This document shows positions 36,912 through 43,682 of a DNA stretch of 50,976 bases, piece by piece (position 1 is the stretch's first letter; each line of letters starts with the position of its first letter). Made by a program: the position numbers and the translations under genes. The DNA comes from Oscillospiraceae bacterium (lineage in GTDB: Bacteria; Bacillota; Clostridia; Oscillospirales; Ruminococcaceae): assembly GCA_022766785.1 (NCBI GenBank), contig JALEOL010000063.1, forward strand, positions 1 to 50,976, given 5' to 3'. The notes beneath the pieces were generated by a model, which worked only from the letters and a program-made list of their open reading frames with translations, was not told the origin of the DNA and searched no databases.

Positions 36912-36940
36912 TTTACAAGCTATATTATTGGTGATATAAT
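36912..36940 (+). promoter_or_regulatory. Promoter of the alcohol dehydrogenase gene
   Basis: TTTACA (36912-36917), 17 bases, TATAAT (36935-36940). The leader (about 36948-37021) holds a weak pairing of AAAAAC with GTTTTT around a CGGA/TCCG hairpin, which might influence expression. Confidence 0.75.
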
Positions 36941-37021
36941 AATATTGATAAAAACAAACGGACGATCCGTGGGATTTCTGTTGGTTTTTCACAATTAATT
37001 TACAAACGGAGGTACATAACA

Positions 37022-38239
37022 ATGGCTAGATTTACTTTACCGAGAGACGTGTATCATGGAAAGGGTTCTCTTGAGAACTTAAAGTCCCTCAAGGGCAAGA
37101 AGGCTGTTATCGTAGTTGGCGGCGGCTCCATGAAGCGTTTCGGTTTCCTCGACAGAGCTGAGGCTTACCTGAAGGAAGTCGGCTTTGAGGTAATGATCAT
37201 CGACGGTGTAGAGCCTGATCCTTCTGTTACTACCGTAATGAACGGCGCTGCCAAGATGCTGGAGTTCCAGCCTGACTGGATCGTTGCAATGGGCGGCGGT
37301 TCTCCTATCGACGCTGCAAAGGCAATGTGGATCAAGTACGAGTATCCGGAATGTACCTTTGAGGATATGTGCAAGGTGTTCGGTATTCCGGAGCTTCGTA
37401 AGAAAGCACACTTCTGTGCTATTCCTTCCACTTCCGGTACCGCTACCGAGGTTACTGCAGTCTCCATCATCACAGACTATGACAAGGGCATCAAGTACCC
37501 GATCGCTGACTTTGAGATCACACCTGATGTTGCTATCGTTGACTCTGACCTGGCTGAGACCATGCCGCAGAAACTGGTTGCTCATACCGGTATGGACGCT
37601 ATGACCCACGCTATCGAGGCTTATGTTTCCACCGCAAACTGCGACTACACAGACGGTCTCGCTATCCACGCTATCGAGATGATCCAGGAGAACCTGGTAA
37701 AGTCCTACAACGGCGACATGGTTGCCCGTGCTAAGATGCACAACGCACAGTGCCTTGCAGGTATGGCATTCTCCAATGCACTTCTGGGTATCGTTCACTC
37801 CATGGCTCACAAGACCGGCGCTATCTTCCAGGATAAGGGCGCTCACATTATTCACGGTGCAGCAAACGCTATGTACCTGCCTAAGGTAATCGCATTCAAC
37901 GCTAAGGACGAAACCGCAAAGAAGCGTTACGGCGTTATCGCTGACTACATGAAGCTTGGCGGCGCAAACGATGATGAGAAGGTTGCTCTGCTCATCAAGT
38001 ACCTTCGCGGCATGAACGACGATCTGAAGATCCCCCACTGCATTAAGAACTACGGCGCAGACAGCTATCCCACAGAGCAGGGCTTCGTACCCGAGGATGT
38101 ATTCCTTGAGAGACTGCCCTCCATCGCTGTCAATGCTATCGCAGACGCAAGCACCGGTTCCAACCCCCGTCAGCCCTCTCCCGAGGAGATGGAGAAGCTG
38201 CTTAAGTGCTGCTACTACGACACTGAGGTTGACTTCTGA
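37022..38239 (+). CDS. Iron-containing alcohol dehydrogenase (butanol dehydrogenase-like)
   Basis: A 405-residue group III dehydrogenase that reduces aldehydes to alcohols with NAD(P)H, probably acetaldehyde to ethanol in fermentation. Visible are the dinucleotide loop MGGGSPIDAAKAMW, the IPSTSGTATEVT segment, Asp in AIVDSDLAETMPQ, and metal His residues in MTHAIEAYVST and HSMAHKTGAIF. Codon use is strongly biased towards GCT, GTT and ATC, in keeping with high expression. GGAGG precedes the ATG, with its own promoter and terminator. Confidence 0.94.
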   Translation: MARFTLPRDVYHGKGSLENLKSLKGKKAVIVVGGGSMKRFGFLDRAEAYLKEVGFEVMIIDGVEPDPSVTTVMNGAAKMLEFQPDWIVAMGGGSPIDAAKAMWIKYEYPECTFEDMCKVFGIPELRKKAHFCAIPSTSGTATEVTAVSIITDYDKGIKYPIADFEITPDVAIVDSDLAETMPQKLVAHTGMDAMTHAIEAYVSTANCDYTDGLAIHAIEMIQENLVKSYNGDMVARAKMHNAQCLAGMAFSNALLGIVHSMAHKTGAIFQDKGAHIIHGAANAMYLPKVIAFNAKDETAKKRYGVIADYMKLGGANDDEKVALLIKYLRGMNDDLKIPHCIKNYGADSYPTEQGFVPEDVFLERLPSIAVNAIADASTGSNPRQPSPEEMEKLLKCCYYDTEVDF

Positions 38240-38278
38240 TCGTCAGTATTCTGTGATTGACTGAACGACTGATAACAG

Positions 38279-38318
38279 GCGGCTTTTGGCGTAATGCCGG
38301 AAGCCGCTTTTGGTTTTT
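38279..38318 (+). terminator. Terminator of the alcohol dehydrogenase gene
   Basis: GCGGCTT (38279-38285) pairs with AAGCCGC (38301-38307), enclosing an inner GGC/GCC pair, followed by TTTTGGTTTTT. Confidence 0.85.
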
Positions 38319-38343
38319 CATAATTAAGGCAACAGCAAGTTGC

Positions 38344-38372
38344 TTGACAGAAAGGGAGTTGAATAGTATACT
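38344..38372 (+). promoter_or_regulatory. Promoter of the XRE/zinc-ribbon gene
   Basis: TTGACA (38344-38349), 17 bases, TATACT (38367-38372). The predicted start near 38379 leaves a leader of only about 15 bases, just enough for the GGGAGGTG ribosome site. Confidence 0.75.
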
Positions 38373-38393
38373 GTGATCAGGGAGGTGCAAACC

Positions 38394-38831
38394 ATGGAAA
38401 CAAAGGAAGTTATTGCTGATCTTCGCAAAAAGAACGGATTATCACAAGAGGATCTGGCGCAAAAGGTCATGGTGACAAGACAAGCGGTATCCCGGTGGGA
38501 AACCGGCGAGACAGTTCCAAATACGGAGACGCTGAAACTGCTGTCAAAAGTGTTTGGAGTATCTATCAATACTCTGCTGGGACAACCGCAGCAGCTGATA
38601 TGTCAGTGCTGTGGAATGCCGCTTGAGGATGCAATCATTAGCAGAGAGCCGAACGGTGATCTCAACGAGGAATACTGCAAATGGTGCTATACGGACGGCG
38701 CATTCAGGTACAGCAGCAAAGAAGAACTGATCGACTTCTGTGCTGAACATCTGGCTACCGAGGAATGGCCGGCGGAGCAGGTCAGGGCGCACATGAATGC
38801 GGTTGTGCCCGAACTGAAGCACTGGAAATAA
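38394..38831 (+). CDS. XRE-family HTH protein with C-terminal zinc-ribbon domain
   Basis: A 145-residue protein. Its Cro/C1-type helix-turn-helix (about 1-60) has LRKKNGLSQEDLAQKVMVTR and SRWETGETVPN. The C-terminal domain begins CQCCGMPLED and has a second Cys pair in EYCKWCY, matching the small putative zinc-ribbon domain common in Firmicutes. The HTH and zinc-ribbon combination is widespread, but its target is unknown. The start at 38394 is set by GGGAGGTG. Confidence 0.88.
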   Translation: METKEVIADLRKKNGLSQEDLAQKVMVTRQAVSRWETGETVPNTETLKLLSKVFGVSINTLLGQPQQLICQCCGMPLEDAIISREPNGDLNEEYCKWCYTDGAFRYSSKEELIDFCAEHLATEEWPAEQVRAHMNAVVPELKHWK

Positions 38832-38849
38832 CCCGGCAGACAAAAATGT

Positions 38850-39082
38850 CCCCTGTTTACACAGGGGGCGGAGACCGTCGAAAAAGTCCCGTTGGGACTT
38901 TTCCGCCGAAACATCCACACTGCGCGCACTCATTGTCGGCAAAGCCGACAATTCGCACACTTGTGTGGATAGAAGTGTTTTTTGCCCCGGGGAACCCGTG
39001 GCAAAAAACGGATTTCAATTGGTCATTTTCCTGCGGAAAATGACTTTTTCAACAAGCTGTGCCCCCTGTTTACACAGGGGGC
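38850..39082. repeat. Hairpin-array element bounded by duplicated palindromes
   Basis: The palindrome CCCCTGTTTACACAGGGG occurs at both ends (38850-38867 and 39063-39080). Just inside them, near-inverted ends CGAAAAAGTC (left) and GACTTTTTCA (right) are visible. Between these are consecutive hairpins: AAAGTCCC/GGGACTTT (38884-38902), ATTGTCGGC/GCCGACAAT (about 38933-38953), a TTTTTTGCC/GGCAAAAAA pair (about 38980-39009), and CATTTTCC/GGAAAATG (about 39024-39042). No coding sequence is seen. The right palindrome with its GTTTGTT tail may also terminate transcription. Confidence 0.6.
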
Positions 39083-39098
39083 GTTTGTTATTATCGGA

Positions 39099-40808
39099 TC
39101 AGTGATTTCTGAACCATTTGCGGATCCATGCGCCGACCTCGGAATAGTCGCTGTCGCTCCAGTTGCCGTTCGCAGAAGCGGAGGGCTTAAACGCCGAGCA
39201 GGTCTCAGCCTTGTTCGCAAGACTCCAGTTGCAGTAGCTTATGCCGTATTTGTCGAGGAGGTTCAGCCATTTTTCAGCCTGAGCGAAGTCGTTGGAGCCG
39301 CCGCCGGAAGCGTCGCAGCAGCCGAATTCTGAAACGAATATCGGAAGTCCGCCTGCAACGCATTTCTCGGTACGTTCCCTGAGCCAGTCAGTGTGGGTCG
39401 CCGCATAGAAGTGCAGCGCGTACATTATGTTGTCGTATTTCAGCGGGTCGTTCATCGCCTGGTCTATATCCTGGCTCCATGTGGGCGTGCCAACGATTAT
39501 CACAGCGTCCTTGTCGTTCTTCCTGATGACCGGAATGATCTTTTCGGCATAGGGCTTGATAGAACCGCTCCACGAAGCGCCGCCGTTAGGCTCGTTGACT
39601 ATCTCGTAGATTATATTGGGATAGTCGGCGTATTTCTTTGACACTTCGTTAAAGAACTCTATCGCTTCATCAGTATAAGCCGTGGGGTCTCCGGGGTTCA
39701 GCACATGCCAGTCAATAATGACATACATTCCGAGCTTTAAACAGATATCCACGCCCTTGTCAAGAAGCTGGCGGCTGCCGTCCTTGTTCTTCATGTAGCA
39801 CTGACCGTTGCCCCATTCGTCAACGTACATCGCCAAACGGACAACGTTGGTGTTCCAGTCGTCGCGCAGCGTGCGGAATGCGTTTTCGTTGACGAAATCC
39901 GGGAACCAGGTAATTCCATGGGTGCTCATTCCGCGAAGCTGATAGCCGTTGCCGTTCTTGTCCACAAGCTGCGACCCCTTGACGGAAAGGTGACCGTGGG
40001 TCGCCACGGGGGTGCTTCCCTTTGGATCCTCCGGGGCAGGGGGGACAGTCACGATCGTCGCTGCGGCTGTGGTGGATTGGGGTGAACCAGTGTCGCCGGA
40101 AGAAGTCCCGGCTGCGGCGGCATTCCCGTTCACTGTCGCCTTCCCGGGTTTGAAATCTGTTGGCGAGCGGTAATTAAAGCCAAATCCGGCAGTTCCGCCA
40201 TTGGATATCTCGCCGTTGTAGCTCTCGTTTTTCACTGTCATTTTTGTTCCGCTTATCGTGTATTTCCCGTTCCAGCCCGAGGTGATCTCAAACCCGTTTG
40301 GAACAGTAACCTCCACCGTCCAGCTGCTCACCGGGCTTCCGGAATTATTCGTGATAGTGACCTCGTAGCCGCCGCACTTTTTGCCGTTCTCCTCCCAGGT
40401 GGAACTGAGCTTCCAATTCAGAGAGAAACCGCTGCTTTCCGGCTTGGTGACAGCCGCAGTTGTTGCAGCGGCGTAGGTCGTAGCGGCAGTGCTCGAAGTT
40501 TCCTCTGGCTGCGATACCTGGTTTGAGGTAGCTGCTGCGGTTGTAGTTTCTGTGGTGGGTGCTTCCTCGGGTGCCTCTTGGGAGTTGGTTATCGGAAAGG
40601 TGCTGCTGTATAAAGTCGTAGTAAATGTAGTAGTAACGGGAGTAGTGTCTTCAGAAGAAGTATCCGGCGTTTCCTCATCGGAAATAACGGCGGCGACCTG
40701 CGATGACTGGCTGTCCGTCTGCCGGGAGGATCGTTCCTGACCTGCGCAGCCGCATAACATAACAGCGCAGAGTAACGATGCGAGAATACCTTTTGGTGAT
40801 CTTTTCAT
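39099..40808 (-). CDS. CBM2-GH5 (subfamily 2-like) cellulase lipoprotein
   Basis: A 569-residue endoglucanase on the cell surface. The lipobox Cys is at about 21 (LCGC). A Thr/Ser/Glu-rich linker (22-127) follows, then a CBM2-like cellulose-binding module (about 128-230) with WKLSSTW, SSWTVEVTVP and SGWNGKY. After a second linker comes the GH5 domain (about 271-569) with LRGMSTHGITWF, acid/base E406 in IVNEPNGG and nucleophile E494 in FVSEFG. The CBM lies before the catalytic domain. AAAGGAA precedes the ATG. Its promoter region is occupied by a MITE (see 40841-41070). Confidence 0.92.
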   Translation of the reverse strand: MKRSPKGILASLLCAVMLCGCAGQERSSRQTDSQSSQVAAVISDEETPDTSSEDTTPVTTTFTTTLYSSTFPITNSQEAPEEAPTTETTTAAATSNQVSQPEETSSTAATTYAAATTAAVTKPESSGFSLNWKLSSTWEENGKKCGGYEVTITNNSGSPVSSWTVEVTVPNGFEITSGWNGKYTISGTKMTVKNESYNGEISNGGTAGFGFNYRSPTDFKPGKATVNGNAAAAGTSSGDTGSPQSTTAAATIVTVPPAPEDPKGSTPVATHGHLSVKGSQLVDKNGNGYQLRGMSTHGITWFPDFVNENAFRTLRDDWNTNVVRLAMYVDEWGNGQCYMKNKDGSRQLLDKGVDICLKLGMYVIIDWHVLNPGDPTAYTDEAIEFFNEVSKKYADYPNIIYEIVNEPNGGASWSGSIKPYAEKIIPVIRKNDKDAVIIVGTPTWSQDIDQAMNDPLKYDNIMYALHFYAATHTDWLRERTEKCVAGGLPIFVSEFGCCDASGGGSNDFAQAEKWLNLLDKYGISYCNWSLANKAETCSAFKPSASANGNWSDSDYSEVGAWIRKWFRNH

Positions 40809-40840
40809 GGCAAATTCCTTTCTGCTGAATTATTGCTACA

Positions 40841-41070
40841 GGTCACCTCTAAAAACCTTGTTTGAGAGAAAATATTCAGAGCACGTCGCCTGCTTCAGTC
40901 AACAGGCGAAAGCTTTGTGGCGACGGTGTCCGTGCCGTCGCTTTGGGCTTTCGTTTCGCAACATCGTGTTGCGCCCTCTAGCAAGGCATACAGCCTTGCG
41001 TTGTCGGCTTTCCTTGCATTCGACATGCTCTGCCTATTTTCTCTTTTCAAACCGGTTTTTAGAGGTGACC
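40841..41070. mobile_element. MITE-like element with about 48-bp TIRs and 4-bp target duplication
   Basis: The left end (40841-40888) begins GGTCACCTCTAAAAACC. The right end reads the same on the other strand, and similarity continues for nearly 50 bases (TTTGA, GAGAAAATA, CAGAGCA, GTCG). TACA flanks both sides (40837-40840 and 41071-41074), which suggests a 4-bp target duplication. Inside are hairpins CGCCTG/CAGGCG, CGACGG/CCGTCG, CGCAAC/GTTGCG and AAGGC/GCCTT. There is no reading frame. A fragment of the same right end occurs at 43196-43225. Confidence 0.8.
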
Positions 41071-41077
41071 TACATTA

Positions 41078-41106
41078 ATTATATCACCACAGAAATGAAA
41101 AATCAA
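41078..41106 (-). promoter_or_regulatory. Native promoter of the CBM2-GH5 gene, upstream of the MITE
   Basis: Minus strand: TTGATT (41101-41106), 17 bases, TATAAT (41078-41083). The predicted start is near 41071, right at the MITE target duplication, so the MITE would be transcribed as part of the mRNA leader. Confidence 0.7.
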
Positions 41107-41163
41107 CCACAAATTAAAAAAGAACGTATGATCCTGTCAGCCCCGGCAGAAAGCAATAAATCG

Positions 41164-41937
41164 TCAGAATATACCTGCCATTTCCCCGACCACCTTAATA
41201 AAGAATATGCAGATAACGATAATTATCATAGGCTTGGCTATTGTTGCGCCTTTTTCGGAGAAAAACTTGGTGCCGAGATACGCGCCTGCGATATTGAACG
41301 CACCGGCGGTCAGTCCCAGCACAAAGAGCGTTTTTCCGCTGAAAAGAAATGTGAACAGTGCAGCGATGTTGGTGCTGAGATTTATCACCTTTGTAGTTCC
41401 AGCGGCGCTGTTCAGGCTGTAATGCGCAGCCCCCACTAGCAGCGTCATGAGCAGAGTGCCGGTGCCCGGGCCGTAAAACCCATCGTATATCCCGATAGGA
41501 AACGCGATTGCCATTGTGAGGAGCATTGTCTTTTTCGGTGGGTATTCGCTGCCGCAGTCCTGGGAAAGCCGCTTGCTCCGCAGCACATAGAACGCCATGA
41601 CCGGAAGCAGTACGATCATCGCAATGCGTATAAACTCGTCGCTGAGCTTCATTGCAAGCATAGCCCCAAGCCAGGAGCCGACCAGCGCCAGAGCCGCCGC
41701 AGGAAAGGCGTATCTTGCGGTTATATATCCCATTCTGCCATACCTGACGGTAGCGACAGCAGTCCCCATAGAGGAGCTTATTTTGTTCGTTGCGATTGCG
41801 TTTATCGGCGGTATTCCGGAGATAAGGTACGCCGGCAGGGAGATAAAACCGCCGCCCCCGGCAATAGCGTCAACAAATCCTGCGATCCCCACCATGGGGC
41901 ATACTATCAGGAATGTCACAAGATCAAGTTTCGTCAC
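41164..41937 (-). CDS. TSUP (TauE/SafE) family membrane transporter
   Basis: A 257-residue integral membrane protein with about eight helices. It carries the family's signature glycine stretch FVDAIAGGGGFISLP near residue 22, and its repeat GFYGPGTGTLL near residue 155. Relatives export or import sulphur-containing or small organic anions. It starts with GTG, overlapping the stop of the hydroxyacid dehydrogenase gene (GTGA), so the two are coupled. That partner hints at an organic acid substrate. Confidence 0.9.
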   Translation of the reverse strand: MTKLDLVTFLIVCPMVGIAGFVDAIAGGGGFISLPAYLISGIPPINAIATNKISSSMGTAVATVRYGRMGYITARYAFPAAALALVGSWLGAMLAMKLSDEFIRIAMIVLLPVMAFYVLRSKRLSQDCGSEYPPKKTMLLTMAIAFPIGIYDGFYGPGTGTLLMTLLVGAAHYSLNSAAGTTKVINLSTNIAALFTFLFSGKTLFVLGLTAGAFNIAGAYLGTKFFSEKGATIAKPMIIIVICIFFIKVVGEMAGIF

Positions 41938-42875
41938 GTCCGGTCTCCTTTTACAGCGTAGCCCTTTGTTCGGTCGATAACGTTCCGGAGCGGCTTTCCG
42001 GCGAGAAATCGTGCTACATTCTCAGCGCATATCTGGGCGATAATACGTTCCACCTCCGGGTAATGCCCGAATGACGGCCCTGAGATGTGCGGAGTTATCA
42101 GCAGGTTTTCCATGTCCCACAAAGGGGATCTTTCCGGCAGCGGCTCGTTCTCAAAAACGTCAAGCACAGCGCCGTAAAGCTGCCCGCTTGAAAGAGCCAC
42201 AGCAAGAGCGTCCTCGTCGATAAGCGAACCCCTGCCGACATTGACGAGGATCACTCCGGGCTTCATGATCGCGATACGTTCCGCAGAAAGCATTTTCACA
42301 GTCCCTGCGGTGTGCGGCAGGCAGCATACCACAAGATCAGCCCAGGGCAGAAGCTCCTCCAGCATATCCACGCCGAATACCCTGTCAAAACCCTTTGTTT
42401 CAGCCGGGGTGCGCCTTATCCCGGTGATGTTCATGCCGAATGTACGGAGCTTAGCCGCCGTTGCGCTGCCGATATCCCCACAGCCGAGGATCAGCGCGTT
42501 TTTTCCGTACAGAGATTTTTCGCTGTGGATATCCTGCCAGATATGGCGGCGCTGCTGATCGCGGTATCTGAACAGCCCCCGGCAAAGTGCCAGCACTCCG
42601 CCTATGATGTATTCGGATATCACCTCGCCGAAAGCCCCGGTCACGTTTGCGATGACGGTATCCTCCGGGACAGGCGATAAAAGCAGCTTTTCGACCCCGG
42701 CGTTTGTGGATTGAAGCAGCTTCACACCCGTAAGGTCAGCGCCCCCGGGCTGTCCTACGATGATCTCCGCGCCCGGTACAGGGGAAGAACCGGTAAATAC
42801 CTCGCAGCCTTTTGCCGCGTTTTTCAGAAGCTCCATGTTTTCCTTTGTGAACGGAGCGTTTATCCATATTTTCAT
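41934..42875 (-). CDS. D-2-hydroxyacid dehydrogenase family protein
   Basis: A 313-residue NAD(P)-dependent oxidoreductase. It has the nucleotide loop GCGDIGSATAAK, catalytic Arg in VNVGRGSLIDEDAL, Glu in FENEPLPERSPLW and His in ITPHISGPS. This is the complete Arg-Glu-His set. The ATG at 42875 is chosen because GGAG lies seven bases upstream and the family usually begins here. The open frame extends 162 bases further, across an apparent terminator and the end of the permease remnant. The substrate (glyoxylate, pyruvate or another 2-oxoacid) is unknown. Confidence 0.92.
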   Translation of the reverse strand: MKIWINAPFTKENMELLKNAAKGCEVFTGSSPVPGAEIIVGQPGGADLTGVKLLQSTNAGVEKLLLSPVPEDTVIANVTGAFGEVISEYIIGGVLALCRGLFRYRDQQRRHIWQDIHSEKSLYGKNALILGCGDIGSATAAKLRTFGMNITGIRRTPAETKGFDRVFGVDMLEELLPWADLVVCCLPHTAGTVKMLSAERIAIMKPGVILVNVGRGSLIDEDALAVALSSGQLYGAVLDVFENEPLPERSPLWDMENLLITPHISGPSFGHYPEVERIIAQICAENVARFLAGKPLRNVIDRTKGYAVKGDRT

Positions 42876-42884
42876 ATCTACTCC

Positions 42885-42913
42885 ATAAAAAAGGGGATAC
42901 GGATATGTATCCC
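42885..42913 (-). terminator. Terminator between permease remnant and dehydrogenase
   Basis: Minus strand: GGGGATAC pairs with GTATCCCC (42892-42913 overall), followed by seven T. It lies just before the dehydrogenase ribosome site. Confidence 0.75.
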
Positions 42914-42928
42914 CTGTAAATTTCTGGT

Positions 42929-43180
42929 TCAGTCCGCCGAAACCACAACAGCGCGCTTTTTCGGCTTCTGCATATGACGAACGACGCAGGAAAGCGTGAA
43001 ATTTATCGCGAAATATATCACGCACGCAAGTCCGCACAGCACGAAAACGTCTGACACGTTCTGTGTGGTAAGCCCGGTGTAGTTCGGAGAGATCTGTATC
43101 AGCTGGAATGTTCTTCCCATAAGCTCGGCGGTCGCGATATTTGCGATATACGACGTGTCCTTTATAGTTGTGATGACCTG
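42929..43180 (-). pseudogene. Truncated amino-acid ABC transporter permease (C-terminal remnant)
   Basis: The last 80 or so residues match the C-terminus of polar amino-acid ABC permeases of the HisM/GlnP type: IKDTSYIANIATAELMGR corresponds to their LKDTSL...AEL motif. One more helix and a basic tail follow. The N-terminal helices are missing. Upstream, the frame runs into a fragment of the MITE end (43196-43225) and non-homologous sequence. No binding protein or ATPase is nearby. The remnant is most likely non-functional. Confidence 0.75.
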
Positions 43181-43189
43181 GCTAGTGCA

Positions 43190-43230
43190 CGCCGTTTTTC
43201 TCTTTTCAAACCGGCTAATATAGGTGCCCT
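43190..43230. repeat. Fragment of the MITE right terminal repeat
   Basis: Bases 43196-43214 are identical over 19 bases to 41037-41055 of the MITE. The following bases remain similar (ATATAGGTGCC against TTAGAGGTGACC). No matching left end is visible nearby. Confidence 0.65.
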
Positions 43231-43560
43231 TATTTAAATAAGAACTGCTTTGAGATGTCAGATTGTGACAGCAATTTGGCATAATGAGATTATTCTTTGA
43301 TCTGATTGAAGGAGGTTGTCGGCAGTGATTAGGAAAAATCCTGCTATGTGGGAATGTGATACGGCGTACCTGACAGGTCCTCAACGCTTCTTGTTATGAT
43401 CTGTTGACACCTGGTACACTGCATGAAACGTATTTTGACGGTGAACTGAGATCTGTTTCAGAAGCCTGAAAAATGGCAAAATGAAGCCCACGGAAAAGAA
43501 AAATTCATAATTTGTCTGAACATTATAAAAATGAAAGGGTAATTTGCAATATATTGTAGA
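43231..43560 (+). other. Intergenic region with possible gene debris
   Basis: There is no confident gene. GAAGGAGG (about 43308-43315) precedes a GTG-initiated 24-codon frame (about 43325-43399, ending TGA). A second frame shortly after reads LLTPGTLHETYFDGELRSV before a stop. Together they look like pieces of a decayed gene, perhaps of a mobile element. I cannot identify the family. Confidence 0.3.
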
Positions 43561-43569
43561 AAAATGACG

Positions 43570-43598
43570 TTGACAAAAACAAAAAATTCATATATAAT
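43570..43598 (+). promoter_or_regulatory. Consensus promoter of the ATP-grasp operon
   Basis: TTGACA (43570-43575), 17 bases, TATAAT (43593-43598). Both boxes are perfect. The start should be near 43605. Confidence 0.88.
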
Positions 43599-43604
43599 TA
43601 AATC

Positions 43605-43660
43605 AAAGATGAAAACATCGAAGCAAAGGCGCTCCGTAAGGGACGTCTTTTGCTTTTTCT
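43605..43660 (+). promoter_or_regulatory. Leader attenuator: small hairpin plus terminator before the ATP-grasp operon
   Basis: A small hairpin GATG-AAAA-CATC (43608-43619) is followed by a long stem with arms 43621-43635 and 43640-43655, starting AAGCAAAGGCG and ending CGTCTTTTGCTT, then more T. It is a terminator inside the first 55 bases of the transcript and upstream of all genes. Such tandem hairpins, the second overlapping a terminator, are the layout of ANTAR-protein antitermination leaders. The assignment to ANTAR is an inference from layout only. Confidence 0.6.
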
Positions 43661-43682
43661 AAGAAAAAAGGGAGTGACTGAA

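Noticed and set aside
36945..37021. Possible riboswitch or Rex site in the alcohol dehydrogenase leader
   Set aside because: Only a weak A/T-rich pairing and a short CGGA/TCCG hairpin are seen. No known riboswitch core or complete Rex dyad could be found.
38850..39082. CRISPR-like array from the repeated palindromes
   Set aside because: There are only two copies of the palindrome, 213 bases apart, with hairpins between them and no regular spacers or cas genes.
42876..43037. 54-residue N-terminal extension of the 2-hydroxyacid dehydrogenase
   Set aside because: The extension crosses a terminator hairpin and is out of frame with the end of the permease remnant. ATG 42875 has a proper ribosome site and the family's usual N-terminus.
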